Positions 43,476 through 55,215 of a stretch of DNA of 64,000 nt are shown here, piece after piece; the first letter of the stretch is position 1, and the number at the start of each line of letters is the position of its first letter. The DNA lies in assembly GCF_030362835.1 (NCBI RefSeq), contig NZ_JAUCGQ010000001.1, forward strand, positions 1,281,461 through 1,345,460. The letters are read 5' to 3'. The notes beneath the pieces were generated by a model that searched no databases, had not been told where the DNA came from, and saw only the letters and a list, made by a program, of their open reading frames with translations. Source of the DNA: Cellulomonas alba (GTDB lineage: Bacteria > Actinomycetota > Actinomycetes > Actinomycetales > Cellulomonadaceae). A program made the translations under genes and the position numbers.

Positions 43476-44885
43476 ATGAGATCCCGCAAGCTCCTCATCC
43501 CCGCGGCGGCGGTCGCCGCGGGCGCTCTGGCGGCGGCGGGCGCCGCGCTGTCGACCGCCGCGCAGGCGGCGGCCGCGCCGGTCGGCCTGCACGTCTCGGG
43601 GACGCAGCTGCTCGAGCGCAACGGCACGCCGTTCGTCGAGCGCGGCGTCAGCCATGCCCACACCTGGTACACGTCCCAGACGCCGACCGCCATCCCCGCG
43701 ATCCGCGCCGCGGGCGCCAACGCGCTGCGCGTGGTGCTGTCCGACGGCCACCGCTGGACGAAGAACGACGCAGCCGACGTGGCGAACGTCGTGAGCCTCT
43801 GCAAGGCCAACCACCTGATCTGCGTGCTGGAGGACCACGACACGACGGGCTACGGCGAGGAGAGCGCCGCCTCGAGCCTCGACACGGCCGCGGACTACTG
43901 GATCTCGCTCGCCTCGGTGCTCAAGGGCCAGGAGGACTACGTCCAGATCAACATCGGCAACGAGCCGTTCGGCAACAACGACACGGCGAACGCGAGCTGG
44001 GCGTCGTCGACCATCGCCGCGATCAAGAAGCTGCGTGCGGCCGGGTTCCACCACAACCTCGTGGTGGACGGGCCCGCGTGGGGCCAGGACTGGAAGAACC
44101 TCATGCGCGACCAGGCCGCGAGCGTCGAGGCCGCCGACCCCGACGCCAACGTGCTGTTCTCGATCCACATGTACGACGTGTACTCGTCGGCGTCGACCAT
44201 CACCGGCTACCTCGACGCGTTCAAGGCGGCGGGGCTGCCGCTGATGATCGGCGAGCTCGGCTGGCGCGCGACCTCGTCGAACGTCGACACGGACACCGCC
44301 ATGGCGGAGGCCGTCAAGCGCGGGATCGGCTACCTCGGGTGGTCCTGGTCCGGCAACACCGACCCGATCCTCGACATGACGACGAGCTTCGACCCCGCGA
44401 GGTTGACCGCCTGGGGCACGCGCATCTTCTCGGGCGCGAACGGGATCGTCGCGACGGCCAGGACGGCGACGATCTACGGCGGCTCGACCCCGCCGCCCAC
44501 GACACCGCCTCCGACGACCCCGCCGCCGACCACCCCGCCCGTCACGCCCACACCCACGCCCACCCTCACGACGCCGCCCTCGACGGGCGCGTGCACCAGC
44601 ACCTTCACGGTCGCGGGCAGCTGGCCCGGCGGCTTCCAGGCGACCGTCACGGTCACGGCCGGCAGCAAGCCGGTGAGCGGTTGGAGGACGACGTTCGCGC
44701 TCCCGTCCGGCACGACCGTGCAGAACGGGTGGTCGGGCACGTTCTCGTCGTCGGGGCGGGACGTCACCGTGTCGAACGCCGCGTGGAACGGCTCGCTCGG
44801 CGCGAGCGCGAGCACCGACTACGGGTTCATCGGCACGGGCACCGCGCCCACCGGCACGACCGCCGTGGCCTGCTCCGCGAGCTGA
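43476..44885 (+). CDS. Secreted GH5 (subfamily 8-like) endo-beta-mannanase with CBM2
   Basis: A 469-residue secreted glycoside hydrolase. Residues 1-33 are a signal peptide (MRSRKLLIPAAAVAAG, Ala-rich, AQA junction). The GH5 domain (about 35-330) has HAHTWY, ALRVVLSDGHRW, the acid/base Glu163 in NIGNEPFGNN and the nucleophile Glu260 in MIGELGW; the overall wording is that of subfamily 8 mannanases. A PPPTT-repeat linker (about 336-370) leads to a CBM2 domain (371-469) with a terminal Cys pair and surface tryptophans (SWPGG, GWRTTF, NGWSG). It would cut beta-mannan in plant cell walls. An AT-rich stretch (43440-43457) before the ribosome site probably holds the promoter; no CebR-type operator is visible. 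Confidence 0.93.
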   Translation: MRSRKLLIPAAAVAAGALAAAGAALSTAAQAAAAPVGLHVSGTQLLERNGTPFVERGVSHAHTWYTSQTPTAIPAIRAAGANALRVVLSDGHRWTKNDAADVANVVSLCKANHLICVLEDHDTTGYGEESAASSLDTAADYWISLASVLKGQEDYVQINIGNEPFGNNDTANASWASSTIAAIKKLRAAGFHHNLVVDGPAWGQDWKNLMRDQAASVEAADPDANVLFSIHMYDVYSSASTITGYLDAFKAAGLPLMIGELGWRATSSNVDTDTAMAEAVKRGIGYLGWSWSGNTDPILDMTTSFDPARLTAWGTRIFSGANGIVATARTATIYGGSTPPPTTPPPTTPPPTTPPVTPTPTPTLTTPPSTGACTSTFTVAGSWPGGFQATVTVTAGSKPVSGWRTTFALPSGTTVQNGWSGTFSSSGRDVTVSNAAWNGSLGASASTDYGFIGTGTAPTGTTAVACSAS

Positions 44886-44961
44886 CGCGGCAGCGGCGCG
44901 GCACGTCGGCCCGGTTCGGCGACTCCCCCGAGCCGGGCCGGCGGGTCGTCCGGCGCGCGCC

Positions 44962-46269
44962 TCAGAGCCCCAGCGCGCGCCGGAGGTTGCGCACGGCCTC
45001 CCGGCCCGCGCGGTTCGCGCCGATGGTCGACGCGCTCGGCCCGTAGCCGACGAGCTGGATGCGCGGGTCCGCGACCACCCGCGTGCCGTCCATGACGATC
45101 CCGCCGCCGGTCCCCCGCAGGTGCAGCGGCGCGAGGTGGTCGAGCGACGCGCGGAAGCCGGTGCACCACAGGATCGTGCGCGCCTCGACGAACCCCGGGC
45201 CGTCGACCCACCCGCCGAGCCGCGCCGTGCCGACCGCGGTGGCGCCCTGCTCGGACGAGCCCACCGCCGCAGCGACGTCGCCGGCCGCGACGGGCGCCGG
45301 GACGGGGACGGGCGCCGGGTCGTCCCACACCACGCCCTCCGCGACGATCCGCGTGAACATCGGCCGCGCGCGGAGCACGCCCGCCTCGATCGCCTCGCGG
45401 TACGCGTCCGTGAGCGGCAGCCCGGTCACGGAGACGACGCTCTCCGGCGCGAGCCCGGCCCGCGTCCGCTCGTCGACGCGCGCGACCGCCTCGCGGCCGA
45501 TCTCCGGCGAGAACTCCTCGTCGCGCCACGTCGGCGGACGCCGCGTCACCCAGGTCGTCGTCGTCACCCGGGCGAGCTGCATCGTCAGCTGGACGGCCGA
45601 CGTGCCCCCGCCCACGACCACCACGTGCCCGTCCGCCAGCTCCTCGGCGGACCGGAAGTCGTGCGTGTGCAGCTGCCGGCCGCGGAAGGCCGACCGGCCG
45701 GGGTACGCGGGCCAGAACGGCTTCTGCCAGGTGCCGGACGCGTTGACCAGGCCCCGCGCGCGCCACGTCACGGGCGCGTCGGCCCGGCCGACGAGCTCCG
45801 ACCGGAGGAGCAGCCGACCCGCCGAGTCGTCCGTCACCCGCGCGACGCGCACCGGCCGCTGGACGCGCAGGCCGAACGCCTCCTCGTACTGGGCGTAGTA
45901 GTACGGGACGGCGCGGTTCGCCGGCTCGGCCGGGTCCGGCGTCAGCAGCGGCATGCCCGGCAGGTCGTGCACCGCGTGCGCGTCGGCCATCGTCAGGCTG
46001 TCCCACCGGTGCTGCCACGCGCCGCCGGCCTGCGGGTTGTCGTCCAGCACGACGAACGTCGCGCGCGCGTCCTGCCACCCGCGGTCTCCGACCGCGACGA
46101 GACCCGAGCGGACCAGGTGGTACGCCGCCGAGAGCCCCGCCTGCCCCGCGCCGATCACCACGACGTCGACGTCGACCGGCTCGTCCGCGGTCGACGCGGC
46201 CCGCGCGGCGGCACGTCGCTCACGACGCGTCCCCGCACCCTCGTCCGGGGTCTGCGCGCGGGTCTCCAT
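44962..46269 (-). CDS. Flavin-dependent monooxygenase / NAD(P)-binding protein
   Basis: A 435-residue flavoprotein from ATG 46269. The FAD Rossmann motif VVIGAGQAGLSAAYHL starts near residue 38, after a 30-residue basic leader. A GTWQKPFWPAYPG region and the NADP motif VVVGGGTSAVQLTMQLA (about residue 215) follow. FATGY-type ending is replaced by ILWCTGFRASLDHLAPL. This is the class B monooxygenase/YpdA/CzcO-like group, which oxidises N or S atoms or acts as a pyridine nucleotide-disulphide reductase. An acidic/Val/Pro linker near residues 345-375 is unusual. It is divergent from mshD. Confidence 0.85.
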   Translation of the reverse strand: METRAQTPDEGAGTRRERRAAARAASTADEPVDVDVVVIGAGQAGLSAAYHLVRSGLVAVGDRGWQDARATFVVLDDNPQAGGAWQHRWDSLTMADAHAVHDLPGMPLLTPDPAEPANRAVPYYYAQYEEAFGLRVQRPVRVARVTDDSAGRLLLRSELVGRADAPVTWRARGLVNASGTWQKPFWPAYPGRSAFRGRQLHTHDFRSAEELADGHVVVVGGGTSAVQLTMQLARVTTTTWVTRRPPTWRDEEFSPEIGREAVARVDERTRAGLAPESVVSVTGLPLTDAYREAIEAGVLRARPMFTRIVAEGVVWDDPAPVPVPAPVAAGDVAAAVGSSEQGATAVGTARLGGWVDGPGFVEARTILWCTGFRASLDHLAPLHLRGTGGGIVMDGTRVVADPRIQLVGYGPSASTIGANRAGREAVRNLRRALGL

Positions 46270-46463
46270 GACCCGGCCACGGTACCCGCGGGCCACGACG
46301 CGCACCCCGGGGCGATCAGCCGTCGGAGCGCCCGGTGCTCACCAGGCGGGCACCCGCGGGCTCGACGCGCGCCGGGTGGCTCGCCCGCCGGGCCGCAACC
46401 CTCGCAGGCAGCCACCCGGTCGCCGCTCACGCACCGCGGGTCGCAGGTGGTAAGGATGAGCCC

Positions 46464-47419
46464 ATGCCGGTGCAGGTCAGCGCGGTGCGCGGTCCCCTCC
46501 CCACCGCGGTCGCCGACGAGGTGCGCGCCGTCGCCGCCCGCGCGGCCGTCGCCGACGGGGTCGCCCCGCTCTCCGAGCAGCCGCTGCTCTGGCTCAGCGA
46601 CCCCGACGCGGTCGTCGTCCACCTGCTCGCACGCGACGACGACGGCGCCCTCGTCGGCTACGCGCAGGTCGACGTCGCGCTCGACGCGCAGGCCACCGCG
46701 GAGCTCCTCGTCGCGCCGGACGCGCGCCGCCACGGCACGGGCGGCCGGCTGCTGGCGGAGGCGCGCTCGTTCGCCGCGGCGGTCCACGGCCGGCCGCTGC
46801 ACGTCTGGGCGCACGGCGACCTCGAGCCGGCACGCGCCATGACGACGGCGGCCGGCGGCGTCGTCACGCGCGAGCTCTGGCGCATGCGGCTGTCCGGTGC
46901 GCACACCGATGCGCCACCGCGCCGCCCGTTCCCTGCGGGCGTCACCGTCCGCACGTTCGTCCCCGGCCAGGACGAGGACGCGTGGCGCCGCGTCAACGCG
47001 CGCGCGTTCGCCCGCCACCCCGAGCAGGGCCGCATCTCCGACGCCGACCTGCGCGCGCGCGAGCGCGAGCCGTGGTTCGACCCGGCGGGCTTCCTGCTCG
47101 CGGAGCGCGACCGCGTGCTGCTCGGGTTCGTCTGGACCAAGGTGCACCCCGCGGGCGAGCACGGGCCGGAGCCGGTCGGCGAGCTGTACGTCGTCGGGGT
47201 CGATCCGGACGCCCAGGGGCTCGGGCTCGGAGGTGCGCTGACCGCCGCGGGCATCGACCACCTGCGCTCCCGCGGGCCGGCCGACGTGATCCTCTACACC
47301 GACGCCGACAACGCCGTCGCGGTGCACACGTACGAGCGGCACGGGTTCGCCGTCGAGGCGGTGGACCGGATGTTCACGTTCGATACCGCCGGTTCACGAT
47401 CCGATGACACCATGGGCGG

Positions 47420-47423
<4 letters not shown>
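46464..47423 (+). CDS. mshD: Mycothiol synthase (tandem GNAT acetyltransferase)
   Basis: MshD acetylates Cys-GlcN-inositol with acetyl-CoA, the last step of mycothiol synthesis. It is 319 residues from ATG 46464. Two GNAT domains are visible: the N-terminal one with [20 protein letters not shown] and the C-terminal one with [20 protein letters not shown] and [16 protein letters not shown]. Order and length match actinobacterial MshD. The stop overlaps the ppk ATG (ATGA, 47420-47423), a neighbour pairing common in actinobacteria. Confidence 0.93.
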
Positions 47424-49659
<2,236 letters not shown>

Positions 49660-49663
<4 letters not shown>

Positions 49664-50631
49664 GCCCTGCTCGTCCGCGGTCGGTCGTCGAGGCCGCCGG
49701 CGCGCTCGTGTGGCGCGTGCGTCTGGGCCGGCTCCAGGTCGCCCTCGTGCACCGGCCGCGGTACCGCGACTGGTCCTGGCCGAAGGGGAAGCTCGACCCC
49801 GGCGAGACGACGCTCGCGGCCGCGACGCGCGAGGTGGCCGAGGAGACGGGCCACGACGTGGTGCTCGGCATCCCGCTGCCCGGCCTCGAGTACCCGCTGT
49901 CCGACGGTCGGCTCAAGCGCGTGCACTACTGGGCCGCGCAGGTGGCGGGACGACCCGACGCCGCGGCGCTCCGGGCCCGCCCGCCCGTGCCGCGCGCGTC
50001 CCGCGCCGAGATCGACGCGGTGCGCTGGTTCGACGTCGACGCCGCCGCGCACAAGCTGAGCCGGAGCGCGGACCGCGCGCCGCTCGACGCGCTCGTCCAC
50101 GCGCACGCCAAGCAGCGCCTCGACACCCGCGCCGTCGTGGTCCTCCGCCACGGCACCGCGCGTCGGCGCGCCACCTGGCGGGGCGCCGAGCCCGACCGGC
50201 CGCTCGTCGCGGCGGGCCTGCGGCAGTCGCAGGCGGTCGTGCCCGTGCTCTCGGCGTTCGGCGTCACGAACGTGGTGACGAGCCCGTGGCAGCGCTGCGT
50301 CGAGACCGTGGCGCCGTACGCGGAGGTCGCCCAGGTCGACCCCGTGATGTCGGACGCGCTGACCGAAGAGACCCACGCGGACTCGCCGGAGAAGGTGACG
50401 TTCGAGGTGATGCGGCTGCTCGCCGAGCCCGCGGACTCCGTGCTCTCGACGCACCGGCCGGTGCTGCCGACGGTGCTCGACGTGCTCGCGCGGCACGCGC
50501 GCAAGTCGGTCACGGCGGCGCTGCCGACCGAGGACCCGTACCTGCACCCCGGGGCCGTGCTCGTGGCGCACGTCGCGCAGCGGCAGACCGGTCCCCGGGT
50601 GGTCGCGGTCGAGCGGCACCTGGACGACTGA
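49660..50631 (+). CDS. NUDIX hydrolase fused to histidine phosphatase (MutT1-like)
   Basis: A 323-residue two-domain protein from GTG 49660, overlapping the ppk1 stop. The N-terminal NUDIX box is [20 protein letters not shown] followed by TG, after SWPKGK. The C-terminal domain (from about residue 160) is a histidine phosphatase with [27 protein letters not shown] and, late, [12 protein letters not shown]. Mycobacterial MutT1 has the same layout and removes 8-oxo-(d)GTP and Np4N signals. Its position behind ppk1 is conserved. It is the last gene of the mshD-ppk1 operon. Confidence 0.93.
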
Positions 50632-50678
50632 CCCGGGTCGGGCCACGGGCGACGGCGGCTCTGCGGGTGCCGCACCGC

Positions 50679-50723
50679 GGCGTCAGCCGCGCTCGGGCGG
50701 GGTGAGCCTCGGGCGGGGTGAGC
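50679..50723. repeat. Tandem 16-bp repeat and stop-region echo downstream of pit
   Basis: CTCGGGCGGGGTGAGC occurs twice in direct succession (50692-50707, 50708-50723). Next to it, GGCGTCAGCC (from about 50679) repeats the complement of the pit stop region (GCGTCAGCCC at 50737). The 108-bp gap separates the convergent NUDIX and pit genes. Confidence 0.55.
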
Positions 50724-50739
50724 CGACGACCGGCCCGCG

Positions 50740-51744
50740 TCAGCCCAGGATCGGGTGCAGCAGCAGGTAGGCGAGGCCGGCGACGAGCGCCGCGGCCGGG
50801 ATCGTCAGCACCCACGCGGTGGCGATGTTCTTGGCGACGCCCCACCGCACGGCCGAGGCACGCTTCGTGGCGCCGACGCCCATGATGGCCGAGCTCACGA
50901 CGTGCGTGGTCGACACCGGTGCGTGGACGGCGAACGCGCTGACGTACAGCACGGTGGCCGACACCGACTCGGCGATGAACCCGCGCGCGGGGTCGACCTC
51001 GATGATGCGCCGGCCGAGCGTGCGCATGATGCGCCAGCCGCCGGAGTACGTGCCGAGCGAGATCGCCGTCGCCGCGGCGACCTTGACCCACAGCGGGATC
51101 TGCCCGTTCTTCTCCGCCCAGCCGACCGACACGAGCGCCAGGTAGATGACGCCCATCGTCTTCTGCGCATCCTGCAGGCCGTGGCCCAGCGCCATCGCCG
51201 AGGCCGACACCGTCTGCGCGAGCCGGAACCGGCGGAAGGTGCGCGCGGGGTTCGTGTTCCGCACCAGCCACAGCACGCCGACCATGATGAAGAAGGCCAG
51301 CGTGAAGCCGACGGCAGGTGAGACCACCATCGGGATGACGACCTTCTCCCACACCGACTTCCAGTAGACGGCGAGACCGCCGACCAGGCCCGCGCCCACG
51401 AGCCCGCCGATCAGCGAGTGCGTCGACGACGAGGGCAGCCCGAACCACCAGGTGATGAGGTTCCAGCAGATCGCTCCCAGGAGCGCCGCGAGGATCACGA
51501 CGAGCGCCGTGCGGTTGTTCGCGTCGGTCAGGTCGATGATCGAGTTCGCGATCGTCTGCGCGACGCTCGTGCCGAGCAGGGCGCCGACGAAGTTCATGAC
51601 CGCGGCGATGACGAGCGCGACACGCGGCGTCAGGGCGCGGGTGGAGACAGAGGTCGCGATCGCGTTGGCCGCGTCGTGAAACCCGTTGGTGTAGTCGAAG
51701 CCGAGGGCAAGGGCCACCACGGCGACGACGAGCGCGGCTTCCAC
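50740..51744 (-). CDS. pit: Low-affinity inorganic phosphate transporter
   Basis: A 334-residue Pit-family membrane protein with about ten helices. The two signature halves are visible: FDYTNGFHDAANAIATSVST at the N-terminus and VSTTHVVSSAIMGVGATKR near the C-terminus. GLPSSSTHSLIGGLVGAGL lies in between. It imports metal-phosphate with protons. The DUF47 gene ends 6 bp upstream, so the two are one transcript. In Streptomyces the equivalent pair is under PhoP control. Confidence 0.94.
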   Translation of the reverse strand: MEAALVVAVVALALGFDYTNGFHDAANAIATSVSTRALTPRVALVIAAVMNFVGALLGTSVAQTIANSIIDLTDANNRTALVVILAALLGAICWNLITWWFGLPSSSTHSLIGGLVGAGLVGGLAVYWKSVWEKVVIPMVVSPAVGFTLAFFIMVGVLWLVRNTNPARTFRRFRLAQTVSASAMALGHGLQDAQKTMGVIYLALVSVGWAEKNGQIPLWVKVAAATAISLGTYSGGWRIMRTLGRRIIEVDPARGFIAESVSATVLYVSAFAVHAPVSTTHVVSSAIMGVGATKRASAVRWGVAKNIATAWVLTIPAAALVAGLAYLLLHPILG

Positions 51745-51750
51745 GAGTGC

Positions 51751-52371
51751 TCAGGACTCCTTGAGCGCGATCGTCTCGACGGTGTTGGCCACCTTCTCGA
51801 AGGCGTCGGCCGCCTCCTCGAGCTTCTCGACGATCTCCTTGAGCTTCATGAGCAGGATCGGGTCGGCGACCTCGTCGAACAGCTGCGCGAGGAGCTTGCG
51901 GTAGGACTTGTCGGCCTGGTTCTCGAGGCGGTTGACCTCGACCCAGTACTCCTTGAGCGAGTCCATCGAGCGCAGGCGCGGCATGGCCTCGGCGGTGAGC
52001 TCGGCCGCGCGCTGGAGCACCTGCACCTGGTCGGAGATCCGCGTGGGCAGCTCGTCGACCTTGTAGAGGACGATCAGGTCGGCGGCCTCGTCCATGAAGT
52101 CCATGCAGTCGTCGAGGCTCGACGCGAGGTTGTAGATGTCGTCGCGGTCGAACGGCGTGATGAACGTCTGGTTCAGCCGGCGCATGATCTCGTGCGTCGC
52201 GTCGTCGGCGAGGTGCTCGGCGTCGGCGATGCGCTTGCCGATCTCCTTGCGCTCGGGACGGGCGGCGCCGAGCATCTCGCCCAGCAGGTTCGCTCCGGTG
52301 ACCAGGTGCTGCGCCGATGCGGCGAGAAGGTCGAAGAAGGTGGTGTCGCGCGGTGTCAGGCGCAGGCGCAC
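51751..52371 (-). CDS. DUF47/PhoU-like partner of the Pit transporter
   Basis: A 206-residue helical protein of the DUF47 family, starting MRLRLTPRDTTFFDLLAASA. The words RIADAEHLADDATHEIMRRL, FITPFDRDDIYNLASSLDDC and LVLYKV are typical. Such proteins form PhoU-like helical bundles and modulate the adjacent Pit transporter. It is first in the operon with pit, 6 bp apart. A candidate PHO box lies 93-110 bp upstream. Confidence 0.92.
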   Translation of the reverse strand: MRLRLTPRDTTFFDLLAASAQHLVTGANLLGEMLGAARPERKEIGKRIADAEHLADDATHEIMRRLNQTFITPFDRDDIYNLASSLDDCMDFMDEAADLIVLYKVDELPTRISDQVQVLQRAAELTAEAMPRLRSMDSLKEYWVEVNRLENQADKSYRKLLAQLFDEVADPILLMKLKEIVEKLEEAADAFEKVANTVETIALKES

Positions 52372-52463
52372 GGCAGGCTCCGGTACGAGGTCGGGGGGAC
52401 GGACTCAGGCTAGGCGACGGGGCGGCGATTGCCTAACGGCCGTCGACGCCCACATGGCCCCAT

Positions 52464-52481
52464 GGTGACAGCCTCGTGACC
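52464..52481 (-). promoter_or_regulatory. Candidate PHO box of the DUF47-pit operon
   Basis: On the minus strand the sequence is GGTCACGAGGCTGTCACC, two GTCAC repeats 11 bp apart. This is the spacing and wording of PhoP direct repeats (GTTCACC-N4). It lies about 100 bp before the DUF47 start. The rest of the 450-bp region 52372-52820 shows no gene that I can support. Confidence 0.5.
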
Positions 52482-52820
52482 GGCATGGACCAGGACCGAA
52501 GGACGTGTCCGCGGCGCGGCGTGGCGCGAAGCTGGACGAACGACCAGCAAACCTCGCGCGCCGAGCGGCCGAGCCGCCGGCCCGTGTGACGCGGTGCGCC
52601 GACCGGGTGAGGCGACGCCGGGCCGGGAGCGCCTCTCGGCGCGTGGCCGCTCTGGGCGGCTGAAGTTGGAGCCCGGGGCTACCGCGGCCCGGCGTCGCGA
52701 CCACTGTAACCCGCGACCCCCGCGCGCGATTCCGCCGGACGGGTCGATCGGCAGGATCGGCACACGGCCGGCCGACCGGTGGCGCGCAGGCACCCGCCGG
52801 CCGCCCGGACGGGCGACGCG

Positions 52821-53459
52821 TCAGTCGAGGCGGTCGGCCCGCCAGAGGGTCGCGGCGTGCTCCAGCTCCTCGGCGGTGCGCAGCAGCGACGCGGCGCCGC
52901 GCGTGAGCCGGCTCGCGCCCGACGGGTCGACGACGTCGAGGTGGTCGGCGTCGAACGCCGCCCCCGCGGCGAGCACGCGGCAGAACGCGGCCGCACGCTC
53001 GAGCGCGACCGCGAGGTCGCCCGTGTAGACGCCGGAGAGCACCGCGTCCGCGACCTCGCGCACCTCGGTCGGGCCGGGCGCGTCGGCGACGCCCGCCACG
53101 ACGTCGTGCACCGGGACGGCGCCGCGGCCGAGCCGGTAGCGGTCGGCGACCGTCGCGGGGTCGCGGCGCACCCACTCGCGCAGCACGTAGAGCCGCCACA
53201 GCGCGCCCGGCAGCGTGTTCGGCGGGCTGTCCGACCAGAGCCCGGCGACGACGTCGAGGCCCTCGGTCTCCACGAGCGCGACGAGGCGCTCCACGACCGC
53301 GGGGTCCTCGGTCGCGCGGCCTCGGCGCACGAGCGCACCCGCCGTGGTGTGCGCGACCTCACCGCGCAGCGCGGGGTCGAGCGCGCCGGGGATCTGCTCG
53401 GCCTCCTGCGGGTCGAGCATCGCGGGCCGGCGGGGGCGGCGCGGTTCGGGGCTGGTCAT
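52821..53459 (-). CDS. Conserved-looking hypothetical helical protein
   Basis: I do not recognise the family. It is a 212-residue, mostly helical, charged protein without signal or membrane segments, so it is probably cytoplasmic. Visible stretches are EVAHTTAGALVRRG, VERLVALVETEGLDVVAGLW, DSPPNTLPGALWRLYVLREW and VDPSGASRLTRGAASLLRTA. The DSPPNTLPGALWRLYVL stretch is seen in actinobacterial proteins of unknown role. ATG 53459 has GGAGGG directly abutting it, which is too close for good initiation, so ATG 53420 may be the real start. It is divergent from the sugar porter gene. Confidence 0.7.
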   Translation of the reverse strand: MTSPEPRRPRRPAMLDPQEAEQIPGALDPALRGEVAHTTAGALVRRGRATEDPAVVERLVALVETEGLDVVAGLWSDSPPNTLPGALWRLYVLREWVRRDPATVADRYRLGRGAVPVHDVVAGVADAPGPTEVREVADAVLSGVYTGDLAVALERAAAFCRVLAAGAAFDADHLDVVDPSGASRLTRGAASLLRTAEELEHAATLWRADRLD

Positions 53460-53616
53460 CCCTCCGATCGTGCCACCCCGGTCCGACGCCCGGCCCGAGG
53501 CACCGGCGATCGGGCCTGCGCGCGTCGCGCACGCTCCGAAATGCGACGGCGCCGCAGCCGGGCCACAGTGAGGAACGTCTCCCCCGTGCACGCCGGGGCA
53601 ACTGGAGGTGTCGACC

Positions 53617-55092
53617 ATGTCGGACGTGTCAGCAGCGCGCGGACCAGCCGTCACGCACGGTGGGCGGTCCGCCAACCATCGCAAGGCGATCGCGCTGTCC
53701 ATCGCCGCCGCGGTCGGCGGCTTCCTGTTCGGGTTCGACAGCTCCGTGATCAACGGCGCCGTCGGCGCGATCACGGACCACTTCAGCCTCAGCTCGGCAC
53801 TGTCGGGCTTCGTGGTGGCCGTCGCCCTCCTCGGCTCGGCGCTCGGCGCGTGGCTGGCCGGCAAGGTCGCCGACCGCTGGGGCCGCACGCGCACCATGCT
53901 GCTCGGCGCGATCATGTTCTTCGCGTCGTCGATCCTGACGGGCCTCTCGTGGAGCGTCGCCGACATGATCCTGTGGCGGATCATGTCCGGCATCGGCATC
54001 GGCATCGCGTCGGTGATGGCGCCGGCGTACATCGCCGAGATCTCGCCCGCCTCGATCCGCGGCCGCCTCGGCTCGGTCCAGCAGCTCGCGATCACGATCG
54101 GCATCTTCGTCGCCCTGCTGTCCGACCAGCTGCTGCAGAACGCCGCGGGCGACCCCGCCAACGACCTCTGGTGGGGCATGGAGGCGTGGCGCTGGATGTT
54201 CTTCGTCGGCGCCGTCCCGGCCGCCGTCTACGGGATCATCGCGCTCTCCATCCCGGAGACGCCGCGCTACCTGGCCAGCGTCGGCAAGGACGAGGACGCG
54301 CTCGTCGTGCTCAACGAGACGCTGAGCGCCGAGGAGAACCCCGACACCCACCTGGCCCAGATCAAGAAGCGCATCGCCGACGACCGCGAGAACGCGAAGC
54401 ACGCGAGCCTGCGCGGGCCACGGTTCGGGCTGCTGCCGGTGGTGTGGGTCGGCATCCTGCTGTCGGTCTTCCAGCAGTTCGTCGGGATCAACGTGATCTT
54501 CTACTACTCCACGACGCTGTGGCAGGCGGTCGGCTTCAGCAAGGACGACTCGTTCACCTACTCGACGATCACGTCGGTGACGAACGTGCTGGTCACCTTC
54601 ATCGCGATCGCGCTGGTGGACAAGGTCGGGCGACGCCCGCTGCTGCTGATCGGCTCCGTCGGGATGGCGCTCTCGCTGGGCACGGTCGCGCTGGCGTTCA
54701 CCCAGTCGACGGGCTCCGGCGACAACGTCACGCTGCCGGACCCGTGGGGCGTCATCGCCCTGGTGGCCGCGAACCTGTTCGTCGTCTTCTTCGGCGCGAC
54801 GTGGGGCCCGCTGGTCTGGGTGCTGCTCGGCGAGATGTTCCCGAACCGCATCCGCGCGGCGGCCCTCGGCGTCGCGGCGTCGGCGCAGTGGATCGCGAAC
54901 TTCGTCATCTCGGAGACGTTCCCGCCGCTGCTCGACCACTTCGGCGCCGCCATCCCGTACCTGATGTACACGATCTTCGCGGTGCTCTCGTTCTTCTTCA
55001 CGCTGTGGAAGGTCCCCGAGACGCGCGGCGTGGAGCTCGAGGACATGGAGGAGGTCAAGGCGCCCGAGCGGCGGACGCCGACGCGCACTTGA
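53617..55092 (+). CDS. MFS sugar porter (XylE/GlcP-like sugar:proton symporter)
   Basis: A 491-residue transporter from ATG 53617, seven bases after GGAGGT. It has the sugar-porter fingerprints: GFLFGFDSSVINGAVGAI in helix 1, DRWGRTRTMLLG after helix 2, RIMSGIGIGIASVMAPAYIA (helix 4), IPETPRYLASVGKDEDAL in the central loop, QQFVGINVIFYYSTTLW (helix 7), DKVGRRPLLLIG and the final VPETRGVELEDME. Proteins like this take up glucose, xylose or galactose with protons. A terminator hairpin follows at 55139-55177. Confidence 0.95.
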   Translation: MSDVSAARGPAVTHGGRSANHRKAIALSIAAAVGGFLFGFDSSVINGAVGAITDHFSLSSALSGFVVAVALLGSALGAWLAGKVADRWGRTRTMLLGAIMFFASSILTGLSWSVADMILWRIMSGIGIGIASVMAPAYIAEISPASIRGRLGSVQQLAITIGIFVALLSDQLLQNAAGDPANDLWWGMEAWRWMFFVGAVPAAVYGIIALSIPETPRYLASVGKDEDALVVLNETLSAEENPDTHLAQIKKRIADDRENAKHASLRGPRFGLLPVVWVGILLSVFQQFVGINVIFYYSTTLWQAVGFSKDDSFTYSTITSVTNVLVTFIAIALVDKVGRRPLLLIGSVGMALSLGTVALAFTQSTGSGDNVTLPDPWGVIALVAANLFVVFFGATWGPLVWVLLGEMFPNRIRAAALGVAASAQWIANFVISETFPPLLDHFGAAIPYLMYTIFAVLSFFFTLWKVPETRGVELEDMEEVKAPERRTPTRT

Positions 55093-55138
55093 GCTCGTGA
55101 GACCTGCCGGAGGGGATCAGACTCCCGACCCGCCGGCC

Positions 55139-55177
55139 GACGACGCCCGCTCCCGCCACCCGGGGGCGGGCGTCGTC
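55139..55177. terminator. Terminator hairpin after the sugar porter
   Basis: GACGACGCCCGC (55139-55150) and GCGGGCGTCGTC (55166-55177) form a perfect 12-bp stem, 47 bp after the stop codon. Confidence 0.75.
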
Positions 55178-55215
55178 GTGCGCGCCGACAGTCCTGCAAG
55201 TTGCCTCGCACAGCA

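Noticed and set aside
39522-45046. Very long open frames (1217 and 1408 codons) over the Thr/Pro-rich protein, acs and mannanase region
   Set aside because: The real genes have family motifs, ribosome sites and terminators. The long frames show none.
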